A program made the position numbers and the translations under genes. The notes beneath the pieces were generated by a model, which saw only the letters and a list, made by a program, of their open reading frames with translations, made no database searches and had not been told where the DNA came from. Below, piece after piece: positions 30,560-42,327 of a stretch of 64,000 nt of DNA (positions are counted from its first letter, which is position 1; each line of letters starts with the position of its first letter). The stretch comes from Rutidosis leptorrhynchoides (lineage: Eukaryota > Streptophyta > Magnoliopsida > Asterales > Asteraceae): NCBI RefSeq assembly GCF_046630445.1, contig NC_092339.1, positions 55,661,501 to 55,725,500 of the forward strand, written 5' to 3'.

Positions 30560-31888
30560 CTAAACGATAAGGAGTTTAGCAATGGGAGTAGCTCTCGGAA
30601 CCAACTCAATGCGAAATTCAACTTGTCTTTCTGCCGGAACACCCGGTAATTCATCCGAAAAAACGTCTTCAAATTCACTTACCACCGGAATTTCACGAAT
30701 GGGTGGTTGCTCATCACGAGTATCAACAACATGGGCAAGAAAAGCCATGCCACCACTAACAATGAAACGACGTGCCCGTGCAAAAGTGCATATCAGCACA
30801 AGTCTTCTCCGCTTATCACCATGAATAGTTAGCTCTCCCCTACTAGGGGCTTTCACACGAATGAACTTATCATGGCATGCAATATCGGCTCTACAACGAT
30901 CGAGCCAATCCATACCAACAACGATATCAAAATCACCCAAAGTCATCGGGATGAGATCAATTTTAAAGTTCTCGGAACCAAACACAACATTACAATTTTT
31001 ACACACGTCAACCACTAGCACTGTCTTGCCATCCGCTATTTCGACTTCTACCGAACGACTTAACTTAGGTAACGGTTTATTAAGTTTAGGCACGAATTTT
31101 GGAGACACAAATGATAAATTTGCACCGCTATCAAATAGAATCCTTGCCGGATTAGAGTTAACCATGAAAGTACCTGAAACGACTTCATTGGATTGCTTGG
31201 ATTCATCATTGGTCATCAAATAATTTCGCCCCCTTGCCGACCCCGCTGCCTTCTCTATTCTCTTAACTTGATCATTTCGGAGATCGGGGCACTCCGACTT
31301 TCGGTGCCCTTCTTTTTGACAATTATAACATGTGATCACATTATCACGCGGTTTTGGGCAATCACGAGAGTAATGACCTCTTTGTCCACAATTGAAACAT
31401 GTGATCAAGTGACAGCTAGAAGCACCTTTCTTCACACTAGCAACACTTTCGGATGCTCCTTTACTCTTCTTGTTTGAAAAACTAGAAGCTTCAAACTTTC
31501 TTTTACTTGGCGCATAACTAACCGGACTCGGAGCTTGCGCTTCAAACCCCTTCGCCATCGCCAAAAGCTTAGCAAAAGTCTCGACATGACCAATACTAAT
31601 TTTACCTTTCAAATCAACTCTAAGGGTCGCATGAAAGTCTTTCATTAACAATTGATCATTCCCCACATACTCGGGGCAAAAAAGCGCTTTGGCGAGAAAA
31701 TTGGTTTTGAGAGTGTTTAGGTCCAAAGATCCTTGACGCATGTTCCTTAACTCGTTGCGCAATTTAGAAAGGTCTGCTTGTGTACGATACTCAAGGAAAA
31801 ACTCCTTCTTGAACTCCGCCCAAGATAACCCCACGAAAGCCGCATCACCCACCATATCAATTTTTACCATCGAGCCAATCTTTAGCAT
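30560..31888 (-). pseudogene. gag: Element B gag C-terminus and protease
   Basis: 442 residues in a frame shifted by one relative to both neighbours. The capsid C-terminal part (WAEFKKEFFLEYR) is followed by two regular zinc knuckles (CFNCGQRGHYSRDC, CYNCQKEGHRKSEC) and the protease active site DSGANLSF. The flap and IVGMDWLDR motif follow, then the spacer before RT. Frame breaks lie near 31870 (upstream) and 30575 (downstream). Confidence 0.88.
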
Positions 31889-32354
31889 GGCCCCTCAACA
31901 AACTAGTAGCAAGCCTCGTCTTCTTCTCGGGAGGGCACTCGATCGTGCGAAAACAACCTTCAACATCGAAAATCCAAGCCGCACTTTTCATGGGGTCGGG
32001 ATCCCCGTGAAAGTGAGGAGGCTTAGTCACCAAGAAGTTCTTATAGCTAAACTCCAACTCGCCACCATTTTAAGGTCTAAGAAACCTCCTTTCAACTTCT
32101 TCTTTGACGGCATTAGCCATTCGTTCTTGAATCATATCGACAATTTGTTCCGAAACTGACTCTTCGAGTATTTGTTTAACCTTTCGAGAGAAAACCGAAA
32201 CATAGTTTTCTAGAGCGGCTTCTATTTTGGTGGTCATTTCGTCCGCTTCCTCCACATGAAAGGGACCACCATCACCATTCGTATCCGTTCCGTTTCTTGT
32301 CTTCATTCTAAAGATTAAAAATAGATTAGACATCACCAACAAATTAATACACAT
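31857..32354 (-). pseudogene. gag: Element B gag N-terminus, interrupted
   Basis: Two same-frame pieces: 32354-32070, with a coiled-coil-like ALENYVSVFSRKVKQILEES segment, and 32057-31857, with FHGDPDPMKSAAWIFDVEG, the conserved capsid entry of Tekay-like gag. A stop at 32070-32072 separates them, and a frameshift follows near 31870. Confidence 0.78.
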
Positions 32355-32693
32355 ATATACCTATGCATATGACCTCACACACCCCACATCTAGCTCAATG
32401 CTTGTCGCACGTCCTTTCTTGACTTGACTTGCAACCGTAATAGTGGTCGCGACTCACTATTACGCTCGCATGCCGTGCCCTGCTCAAACGTATCACAACC
32501 ATCTTGCTCGATGTTCAAAACAATAGCACATGATTAGTAACATCTTAGTATAGCATAGTTAGTCCACTTATGCATCAAAGAACTAGTCAAAACCCGCACC
32601 GACCCGTAGTCCTACAAGTCCAGAATATAATTCAACAACACAAAAGTCTAAGTCTAGGCGCCTATCTCAAGTCACCTAAATCCCTTAGACCAT
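32355..32693 (-). other. Element B 5' leader
   Basis: Untranslated region between the primer site and gag. Short C-rich stretches, no further feature. Confidence 0.5.
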
Positions 32694-32705
32694 GCTCAGA
32701 TACCA
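32694..32705 (-). other. Element B primer binding site
   Basis: Minus strand TGGTATCTGAGC, one base off the initiator tRNA-Met complement, two bases from the 5' LTR. Confidence 0.82.
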
Positions 32706-32707
32706 CT

Positions 32708-34712
32708 TGTAACAACCCAACCCAATATACAATCGATCACGGGAAAATATTAAATAAATTTTTTTTTCTCTTTGAGCAGCCATTTGCGCGGCGCGCCATC
32801 CCCTTGCGCAGCGCGCAAAAGGGGCCTGGCAGCCCGCTGTCCAAAAATCTCATTTTAGCAAAAAAGATCGCCCACTTCCCGACGTATTTAGAAAAAAACG
32901 CTTTTCACAACATATTCATATATGAAAAACTAACACGTTCCATTCATAAATATGTTTTACGAACCCGGGCCCACATATTCCCAATTTACGAGTTTCGTAC
33001 AATTTATAAGTTTCAACCACAAAAAGTTTAATTGTCAAACGTCACTAGAGCATGGTGTTTGGGGTTAAACTACCCAAATCTTGGTCGAACTTCCAAAAAG
33101 CTAAAACCCCCAAGAGCCTCTAATCAAAGCGAATACCTTTGCCCTTATCCAAGCCGGATCCTAAAAAGGTAAACAACGAGAGGGTAAGCTGACGCTTAGT
33201 GAATGCAATAATTATACACATACATATATAACCTACTTACTTGCAATCACATACACAATTACCTCATACACGTTAGCAATTTAAATGACATACCAACGTA
33301 AGATATAATGCTAAATCTCCACAACCACAAGCTAGCACAAACAATAGCATATATAACTTGAATAATATAAAATGCCATGCTACAAACACATAACCATGGT
33401 TAACCAATAGTACAAGGGAATGGTACTTCATATTTCCCATCAGTGTTCCCAACAACTGTTAGTGTACAATGAAGTATAACACTAACCCCGGAGTGGTATC
33501 GAACACGCGAACTTTAACCCACCCGTCACGTGAAATGTGGTATCGAACACGCGAACCTTAAACCCACACTTCACGCCCACGCACACACACATATGGTATG
33601 GCATCGGACACGTGAACTTTAACCCATACCACATGCTAATACAATGCGGTATCGAACACGCGAACTTTAACCCACATCGTACCCTATACAAGTAAATACA
33701 TTATATACACACATGTATAATCATTCCACTCACCTTAAACGCCTTCGGTGAAAAGGGTAACCGAGCTTGTAACCTTCAATGTAACGTACCTATTACATTA
33801 TGCATATTATTAAACACAAACTCAAGTTGGTCAACCAATCAAATCCCCATTCTAGTGTCATTTTGACCCATGGTGCAATTCTGACCCATTTGCACCCTTA
33901 ACCCTAATACTTGGGTCAACATCACCAAAACCCTAACACTAGTCCAATATGGCCTTAAAGACTTTTCAACACAAAGTTAAGCATCATTCACTTACATTAA
34001 CCAACTTAGGTCCATTATTACCCATTTGACCATTTAAAGTCAACACACCCATTTCGGGTCATCCACTAACCCACATAACACCCATTTACTTATCTCTAGC
34101 TGTGTTAGTAATTAATAACCAATTTAGAGCTCATAAACCACAATTAATACTTGAAACCCTAGATTAGTTGCTATTGAGTCCTCATGACCCAATCTTACCC
34201 AAGAACACCCAAAATCACCACAAATAGGTTTTATGTTCATCACTTACCCCAAACCCTAACCCTTAAGCAAATTAAAATAAAGAAATCAAGGTTAAAACAT
34301 ACCACTATAACCAAAACGTAGCTAACAGATAGATGAACAACTTTAAAACACGCACTAAGGCCCGAAATCAACTTCTTCTTCCTTTATTCAAGCTTTCTCT
34401 CTCCCAAAATGGGTTTCTCTCTCTAAACTTGAAGTGGAGGTGGAGGAGTAGTTGAAAGTGAAGTAATGAGGCTCAAAAAACTGATCTTGAGCCTTAAAGT
34501 CAGCCTTAAGTGATTTTACCAAAAAGCCCCTCTAAAATATCTAATTTAAAAAGGGTGTGAACTGTCTCAGCAGTGCGCGGCGCGTACTTCTCTTTGCGCG
34601 GCGCGCAAAAGCACCTGGGCAGATTCTGCTTCATATTTAAAATATACAACGAAACCCAAACTTCAAGTATCTTATTTACACATATATACGCTACAAACAT
34701 TTGGGTCTTACA
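32708..34712 (-). repeat. Element B 5' LTR (complete)
   Basis: 2005 bp, plus strand TGTAACAACCC to GGGTCTTACA, followed by the TSD TGAGC. It holds the empty target site of element A at 33490-33506. GC-rich motif pairs lie near both ends (32784-32818 and 34573-34608). Confidence 0.93.
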
Positions 34713-34717
34713 TGAGC

Positions 34718-35824
34718 TTTTGGAACCAAACAAGAACCGAACACCATCACAATCGTTATGAAATCGAACCTGCAGCCTGCAATAATGTGTTATCATCATA
34801 AACTACTAATTGATATTTTTTTTATGGCCGACAATATTAAATAAATCAACACCACTTGCAAGTAAATCAAATTCCTTTCTATGTCAGACGTGTTTAATTT
34901 GTGGCCGACAATCACTAGGGAATTAACCCCACAATACACTGGTGGGTTTATATTGAAACAAGCGAATGGGTTTAGCTGGAAACGAACTAACGGGTGTAAC
35001 TTGAAATCCTAGCGGGCCATTTAAAAACAAGTTAAATTAATTGGGCTTGTGATTTTGTTTTAACTTACTTGTTAATAGGATGTTATCGGGCCACCAGAAA
35101 CCTCACCCGATTGTTGCTGCTACAATCTGATTTCTGTTTCTATTCTATTTCGGTTGGGCTATTAAAACGTTATGATAATGATACGCTGTATGTACGGATG
35201 AGATGATGATGGTCGTGAAATGATACTATGATGATGATAGGATGATTCTGTATAATTGATAATGATATGAATCGAGAATGATATGAATATGCAGATGTTA
35301 TGATCGAAACAATGATGGAGACGTAATTATAAATTATAATTAATGTGCGTACTAAAAATCAGATAAGAGCTTGTAGCTCAGTTGGTTTGATGCGTAAGTA
35401 TGTTACCGGGAGGTCGCGGGTTCGAGACATGGAGGCGCCATTTTTGTTTAGTTTCTTATCCTTTTAGGTATAAACCTTTTGGTTGACACTTGAAAGCATG
35501 TTTATTCTCAGGTATGAAAGAAATCTTCCGCTGTACATTTGTTCATTTTAGAGATATTACTTGGAGTTATTCATGACATATTTCAAAAGACGTTGCATTC
35601 GAGTCGTTGAGTTCATCAAGAATATTATTAAGTCAATTATAGTTGGATATATTATGAAATGGTATGCATGCCGTCAACCTTCGATGAAATGAAAGTTTGT
35701 CTTTTAAAAACCAATGCAATGTTTGTAAAATGTATCATATAGAGGTCAAGTACCTCGCGATGTAACCAATTGATATGAATCGTTCAATATGAATCGTTCT
35801 TATGGATTAGGACGGGTCATGAAA
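34718..35824 (+). mobile_element. Solo LTR C, right part
   Basis: Continues C after the B insertion. It contains ATG/GATGAT-rich sequence (35170-35300), a tRNA-like insert (35367-35440), the shared block around GCATGTTTATTCTCAGGTATG (35497-35517) and the terminal region ATAGAGGTCAAGTACCTCGCGATG. It ends at GACGGGTCATGAAA and is followed by TAAAT (35825-35829), matching 11879-11883. The terminal CA is not preserved, so the exact last base is uncertain. Confidence 0.78.
35367..35440 (+). ncRNA. tRNA-like element with pol III A and B boxes
   Basis: TAGCTCAGTTGG (35374-35385) fits the A box exactly, and GGTTCGAGAC (35419-35428) fits the B box. TTTTT follows at 35441-35445 like a pol III terminator. 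The 3' acceptor arm does not pair with the 5' arm and the T-stem is imperfect, so it is not a working tRNA. It could be a tRNA pseudogene, a SINE head or an LTR-encoded pol III transcript. Confidence 0.5.
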
Positions 35825-36130
35825 TAAATACCCAAGAATCCTATTTTTATGACCTTATTATCTTGTTGGTCACTCATTATGAGACACCAACACGATAATG
35901 TCCTAATAAGTCCATTTTTATGCAATCACATTTCAAGCGTCCTATGATCATTAGTACCTTAAATACTCAAGCGTCCTATTGTTATAACCTTATTATCTTG
36001 TTGATCACTAATTATGAGACGCCAACAAGATAATTTCCTAATAAGTCCATTTTTATGCAACCATAATTTAGGGGTCCTATGATAATTAGGACCTTAAATA
36101 CCCGAACGTCCTATTGTTATGAACATGTGT
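35825..36130. repeat. ~133-bp tandem repeat, right part
   Basis: Resumes the interrupted second unit, then one full and one partial unit. Each contains an inverted repeat of TTATCTTGTTGGT and ACCAACAAGATAA around TCACTCATTATGAGAC, plus GTCCTATGATAATTAGGACC. Units diverge after 36115. Confidence 0.8.
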
Positions 36131-36480
36131 ATCAGATGAGTGACTCAAGCGTCCTATGATAATATGACCAAAAAATTATGTGTCCTATTATATAGATTTT
36201 ATTACATCAGTTTATACAATCATATCATAGTATGACTCACCTTCTAAGTGTCCTATAAAAATATAGAATAATAGGACCCCAACAAATAATGTGTCATATT
36301 AAAGAGCTTTTTAGGACCAAGATTATAAGTGTATCTAATAATATGACCCAAAAATCATGTGTCCTATTTTATAACTTTTTAGGACCCCACTTTATAAGTG
36401 TAACACGTTTTAGGACACCACTACTTTTGCATATATCTAATGAGACCCCCATAATTGCCCCGTCCCAATTTATGGTTTCT
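36131..36480. repeat. TCCTA/TAGGA motif-rich region, possibly transposon subterminal repeat
   Basis: GTGTCCTAT, TAGGACC and TAGGACACC recur in both orientations at short intervals. Such clusters are typical of subterminal regions of CACTA-type DNA transposons. I see no CACTA terminal inverted repeat or transposase, so the family is not assigned. Confidence 0.4.
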
Positions 36481-38636
36481 TAGGACGCTTTATCGACAGA
36501 AGGAAAGAGTTATACTTATAGTCATACACCTGGAAAACTCTCGAAACCTATATAAGACTTTAACACGTATCCGTAATAAATCCTTCGGCATTATTATTAC
36601 TGAAAATAACTTTGCAATTCCTTTTCAAGTATCCAGTTGTGTCACGCCTTCAGCAAGTCAACTTCGACTTTTCATTCGGATAAGCCTTAATTAAACCTTG
36701 ACATATACAATTGCCTTTTCTATTGTTGTTACCGGGGAACCTTTTCTATCCCACTATATTAATAGTAAATGTACCAGCAACTCTGTTACTATTCAACTTA
36801 AATCTCTCCGAAAAATCACTATATTTATTGAAATCTTATCATGTACTCATCAACACCTTGTAACGATAATTTTCATGCCATATACCGGGAAGCATCAATC
36901 ATTATTTCAAAATTCGTAACGTTTCTACGTCAAAAATTATATATATATACATATAACGTCTATCTCCTGAACTTACGTACTTCAATTCTGAATTTCTGAA
37001 AAGCACCCCAACCTGCAAATTAGTTCTCTGAGTTTGAAAATGCTGATGAAGCAGCAAATTTGCTGTAAACGACCTTAACAGCCAAAAGTTTGATGATAAA
37101 GAATAGAGTGTTGGAAACGCTCAATAGAAAATTTGATACTGAAAAGCGGATTATGCAAAACTATGAAGGAGTCTGTGAACAAATCACAAGGACTAAACTT
37201 GTACATAAAGAATCCAGATAATTCTGTATCCGATGAAATCTTTAGCGAATATCTTGCTCCTTACTTATTCTATATTCTTGGGGAAGAATTTTCCTCATCA
37301 ACCTTCGATCTTAGAAATTTCAGAAAATATCATCATAAATATCCTCGATATTTCTGAGGATATTTTCATAAATATTCTTGTCCGAAATTATTTATCTCTT
37401 CGTGCTATTCGTATTACATCATATAGGAAACTATTTTTGTTTCTAAATTTCTATAAACTTCGAGTTTAAATTATGAATGTTTTTGAAGCAGTGTTGGGAA
37501 TTGAAGCATGAGTTAGTATAATATAATGACGCCTGATCAACGTGGTTATATTACAGTAAGTCATGCTGAGTTTCTAATGGAACGTGATGGTTCACAGATT
37601 ATACCATCATCATATGCCATGTTACACGATTCTTTCATTCTATTTAACCTCTAAACATACCAGAAAATATTTTCTTGATAGTTCTATCTTTTCCGTGATA
37701 CCAAAAATTTATCAAATCAGATCGTGCTATTACAATTTCTTTCTGCTTAAAACATTAGTTATGTTCATTCGAAATTTTGTACCTACAAATTCGAAACATC
37801 TTGATCGCTTTATTTAAAGTCGATAAGAGAAAACAAAAGCATGGAGCTCTGAAATATAAGGGAAAATATAAAGCCCGATAACAACACAAAAATTACAAAC
37901 CATGTATATCAATGCGTATAGCAATATAAAGACATGGGAGAATGATAAATACAACTATCCCTAGAGCATAGTAGAAGTAAACAAATTCCTTCGGTGGGAG
38001 TTGAAAAAGAAGAATGATTGTTCCGAACGTCAATATCAGGTCAAGAACTGGATTGAGCATTTTCACAATCTTTTGGATGTATGAATTGGGGAAGAAAGTA
38101 GGGATGGTGAAAATAATAAGACGGAAGGGGTCAATTTATAGGGGTAATATCAGACAAAGCAATCGAGGCAGTTTATCGCATTTAATTAAAGAGTATCCTA
38201 ATTTCCTTAAATCCCGAAGGAACAAATCTTATAAAGATTTCGAAGATTTTATTTACATTCTTTGAAATCCGAAAATCAACTGTGGCTACATCAAAAGTTA
38301 AGACGAAACTTTATTTTTCTCAATTCCAACTTTTACGATAGCTTCATTCATACTCTTTGCGTAATCGAATTATTCTATCCATATTTTCGCAAAGATGAAA
38401 AACTCTATATTTATTGAACTCATGCAATTCATAAACGGAACTCGACTCATTCAAAGTATTCAAAATACTCCATCAATGTATTTTATTATATTTCTTTTGA
38501 TAATGATTTTTACGAACAATCGAATTCATAAAAATTCAAGTCATATCATGGTTCTTGATACAAGAATAATCTTACTTCCATTATCAAACTTTCCTTAACC
38601 AAATTTCGGGATAAAATTTCTTTAAAGGGTAGGTAC
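36481..38636 (+). mobile_element. Decayed internal region upstream of LTR D
   Basis: About 2.1 kb with no recognisable domain; the short open frames here look random. It ends in AAATTTCGGGATAAAATTTC and AAAGGGTAGGTAC, the chromovirus 3' end and polypurine tract also seen (inverted) beside element A. That makes it the 3' internal end of an LTR element whose 5' half is missing. The left boundary is uncertain. Confidence 0.5.
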
Positions 38637-38806
38637 TGTGATGACCCAGAAATTTCCGACCAAATTTAAACTTAATCTTTATATGATTTCGACAAGATAA
38701 GCAAAGTCTGTAATATTGATTCTCACAATTTTTGAACTATTGTTATATATTCAGTTAACCTTTGACTATTGACCGAGGATTCACGAACAACTATTTGTAT
38801 ATATAT
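38637..38806 (+). mobile_element. LTR D, left part
   Basis: Starts TGTGATGACCC after the polypurine tract and runs through GATTCACGAACAACTATTTG into a TA-rich stretch. There the Athila element is inserted. Continues at 56351. Confidence 0.8.
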
Positions 38807-39268
38807 TGATAATGCTAAAAACGAACATATATTTCATAGCATTATTCCCCAAGAAAGACAAGCTTTTAGTTGCAATTGTTCTATTTACAAGTGATATTCT
38901 TTTAAATAATAAAAGGTGAAGACAAAAGACAGATTCGACGAATTGAAGACGCAAACGACCAAAAAGCTCAAAAGTACAAAATACAATCAAAGAGGTTCCA
39001 ATTATTGATAAGAAACGTCTCGAAATTACAAGAGTACAAGATTCAAAACGCAAAGTACAAGATATTAAATTGTACGCAAGGACGTTCGAAAATCCGAAAC
39101 CGGGACCAGAGTCAACTCTCAACGCTCGACGCAACGGACTAAAAATTACAAGTTAACTATGTATATAAATATAATATAATATATAATTAATTATATAAAT
39201 TATATATATTATATTTATATAATAAACCGTCGGTAAACAAAGAGCCAAAATGGAGTGAGCTGTAATTA

Positions 39269-39293
39269 CAAACTCCGCGACTCGCGGAGTTTG
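39269..39293. promoter_or_regulatory. 25-base perfect GC-cored palindrome upstream of TATA
   Basis: Arms CAAACTCCGCGA and its exact reverse complement around a central C. A second, imperfect copy (CGCGAATCGCGG) follows at 39308-39319, and the TATA box 21 bases later. The arrangement is repeated in the right LTR at 54787-54811. It could bind a dimeric factor or mark a methylation or termination site; function unknown. Confidence 0.75.
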
Positions 39294-39340
39294 AAGAGCA
39301 AAAAGGGCGCGAATCGCGGAGCTTACCTGGACTCAATTCC

Positions 39341-39350
39341 CTATAAAAGC
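39341..39350 (+). promoter_or_regulatory. Athila LTR TATA box
   Basis: CTATAAAAGC, with the same sequence at 54859-54868 in the right LTR, just after the palindrome pair. Confidence 0.65.
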
Positions 39351-40804
39351 AAACGCAGTTTGATCGCAAAAACCATCCAAATTCAATCTCTCTCTATATA
39401 TGTATACGTAAATATATTTATATTTATATTTTAATTTTAATTTTAATTATCATTCTAATAATAAGGGTATGTTAGCGAATGTTGTAAGGGTGTAAGTCGA
39501 AATTCTGTCCGTGTAACGCTACGCTATTTTTAATCATTGTAAGTTATGCTCAACCTTTTTAATTTAATGTCTCGTAGCTAAGTTATTATTGTGCTTATTT
39601 AATCCGAAGTAATCATGATGTTGGGCTAATTACTAAAATTGGGTAATTGGGCTTTGTACCATAATTGAGGTTTGGATAAAAGAACGACACTTGTGGAAAT
39701 TAGACTATGGGCTATTAATGGGTTTTATATTAACTAAACAATACCTTGTTAATTTAATATACAAACTTATAATTCGACGTATTTATATATAACCACATAC
39801 ACTTGACTGGGTACGGTGGGCGGGATATCTATAAATACCAATAATTATTCATTTTACCGGACACGGAACTGGATTAATAGTTAATAGACTTGTTGAAACA
39901 GGGGTGAATTACATTCAAGGGTAATTGGTGTAATTGTTAACAAAGTAGTAAAACCTTGATTTACATGCAGTCGATAACCTGGTGTATTCATTAAACAAAG
40001 TATTAAAACCTTGTTACAATTCGAATCCCCAATTAGTTGGAATATTTGACTTCGGGAATAAGAATAATTTGACGAAGGCTTTCGCTCTTTATATTTATGA
40101 CTGATGGACTATTATGGACAAATCCGTATGGACATATTAAATAATCCAGGACAAAGAACAATTAACCCATGGGCATAAAACTAAAATCAACACGTCAAAC
40201 ATCATGATTACGGAAGTTTAAATAAGCATAATTCTTTTATTTCATATTTAATTTCCTTTATTTTATATTTTATTGCACTTCTAATTATCGCATTTTTATT
40301 GTTATTGTATTTAATTGCACTTTTAATTATCGTACTTTTTAATTATCGCAAGTTTATTTTATCGCACTTTCATTTATCGCAATTTCATTATCGTTATTTA
40401 CTTTACGCTTTAAATTAAGTCTTTTATTTATATTTTACATTTGGTTTTAACTGCGACTAAAGTTTTAAAATCGACAAACCGGTCATTGAACGGTAAAAAC
40501 CCCCCTTTATAATAATAATATTACTTATATATATTTGTATTTTTATAAAATAAAACTAATATAGCGTTAAGCTTTGTTTAAAAGATTCCCTGTGGACCGA
40601 ACCGGACTTACTAAAAACTACACTACTGTACGATTAGGTACACTGCCTATAAGTGTTGTAGCAAGGTTTAAGCATATCCATTCAATAAATAAATAAATAT
40701 CTAGTGTAAAATTGTATCGTATTTAATAGTATTTCCTGCTAAAATTTAATAGTATTTTATACCCACTATTTTATATACCCCTTAGCTTTGACATCAAGTA
40801 TTTT

Positions 40805-40822
40805 TGGCGCCGCTGCCGGGGA
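40805..40822 (+). other. Athila primer binding site
   Basis: TGGCGCCGCTGCCGGGGA, eight bases after the LTR. It closely matches the tRNA-Asp-type primer site known for Athila/Tat elements. Confidence 0.85.
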
Positions 40823-42327
40823 CTCTTAAACGCCAAAAGCGCAACGCTAAATATTTTTTTTTTTAAAAAGATTTTTATTTTTAGTTTACTTTTATAAAAA
40901 TACGTTTTTGTAAAAATACGTTTTAAATATTCGAAAACATAGAAAAGAAAAACAAAAATATAAATATTTTTAAGAGTTTATTAAATATTTAAGTTTTATA
41001 AAGTTTTTTTATTTTTATTTTATAAAAATATAAGTTTTATTTAAATATTATATGTTTATTTAGAACATAAAATTAAAAACCGAAAAAAAAAATTTAATAT
41101 ATATATAAATCTATTTTTAAGATATTTTTAAAATTATAAAGTAGTTCTATTTTTATTTTAGTTTTTAAATATAAGTTTTTATTATATAAATATTTTTATT
41201 TAAACAGAAAATATAAAACAGAAAAAACAAAAAAAAACGTCGAATTAAAAAAGGTACCTGAGTTGAATTTTGGAACCCCGCGACTCGCGGAGTTTGCAGC
41301 TTAAAATACCGCGACTCGCGGAGCCGTCTGACATGGGCACACAGCAACCCTAATTTGGCATTTATTACGGAGTTTTAATTATTATTATTAATTAATTAGT
41401 ATTTAGGGTTAATTAATTTATTATTTAGTTTAAGATTTAATTAATTTGTAATAATTATTTTTAATTAGTTTTATATATATATATAAAATTAATAGTTTAA
41501 TAAAATAAAATAATATAAAAATAATATTTTTTGTAATTTTTACAACTTTTTGTATATTTTTATATTTTGTCCCTTTTTAATTGTTTTAGCGTAATATTTG
41601 TATTTTTCGCTAGTTTTTAGTTTTAAACTTAGTTTTTGCCATAGTTATTTTTTTTTACTTCTAGATTTTTAGGCTTTGCCGTAAAATTCCTTAAGTGCTT
41701 TTTCTTTAGACTAAGATTTAGGTGCTTTAGAATTTTGCGACGCCTTTTTAAGTTTTAGTTTCTTTTTAAGTTATTGCCATTTGGGATATAGTTTTTCTTG
41801 TAAGCTTTAATATTTTTAGACACCTTTTACCTATGTATCAATTATCATTCCAATTAGTAATCTCAATTTGCGATTATAATTTTAAGTTAGTTGTAGTAAT
41901 AAGGTTAGGTTAGTCAAGTGTTTTTAAGTTTTATAAGTTTCTTTTATTTTTCCGTCACCTTTTATTTTTCAACCATTTTTCTTTTTCGACGAACTCTTTT
42001 TCTTTCTTATTTCTCGTCATTCTAGTTTTTAGGACATAGAGTTTTTATTCTACTTCTTATCTAAATTTCTTAAAATTACGAAAATTTATTTTAAGTGGTT
42101 AAATTGATAGACATCAAAATTTTCTGGTTCGTAGTAATAGTTGGATTTGTACGTGGATCGGGTTATTGGAGCCAAACAGTCCTCAATTATATTGAGACCA
42201 AACGAATCCTGCCCCTCTGCTGCATCTTTTGGCTATTCGAAACGTGGGCAAAATCAGAAAAGTCTATTGATTGGATAACTTATATAATTTTTCTTTCCTT
42301 TTTAAAAACTAATAGGATATTCAGTGA
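40823..42327 (+). other. Athila 5' leader, non-coding
   Basis: 1.5-kb A/T-rich untranslated leader. It contains two exact CCGCGACTCGCGG palindromes at 41278-41290 and 41309-41321. No gene recognised; the minus-strand open frame over the palindromes (41165-41347) and the plus-strand frame at 42095-42376 have no domain. Confidence 0.6.

Larger units (their letters stand above)
13303..34712 (-). mobile_element. Chromovirus element B (Ty3/gypsy), nested in LTR C and split by element A
   Basis: Minus-strand gypsy element with the 5' LTR at 32708-34712, a primer site at 32694-32705 and gag-pol from about 32354 down to 27876. Its 3' LTR (13303-14093 plus 27205-27888) is split by element A. The 5-bp TSD is TGAGC. 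Pol order is protease, RT, RNase H, integrase and a chromo-like C-terminus, which fits Tekay/Del-type chromoviruses. The frame is broken at least five times, and an RT catalytic Asp is replaced. Its 3' LTR lacks about 550 bp at the pol side. Older and more damaged than A. Confidence 0.9.
38807..40796 (+). repeat. Athila 5' LTR
   Basis: 1990 bp, TGATAATGC to GACATCA. It carries a 25-base perfect palindrome (39269-39293), a related degenerate copy (39308-39319) and a TATA box (39341-39350). The U5-side sequence is rich in ATTGCACTTTTAATTATCG-type short repeats (40265-40385). Confidence 0.96.

Noticed and set aside
33482-33691. Repeated Cys/Pro-rich frame with a counterpart at 27195-27395
   Set aside because: Made by the GAACACGCGAAC direct repeats within element B's LTR; no independent coding evidence.
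35367-35440. Functional tRNA gene
   Set aside because: A and B boxes are good, but the acceptor and T stems do not pair, so it is reported only as tRNA-like.
11884-35824. LTR C as one LTR of a full element with B as its interior
   Set aside because: B has its own LTRs, primer site and TGAGC duplication, and C's two parts join at that duplication, so C is a solo LTR.
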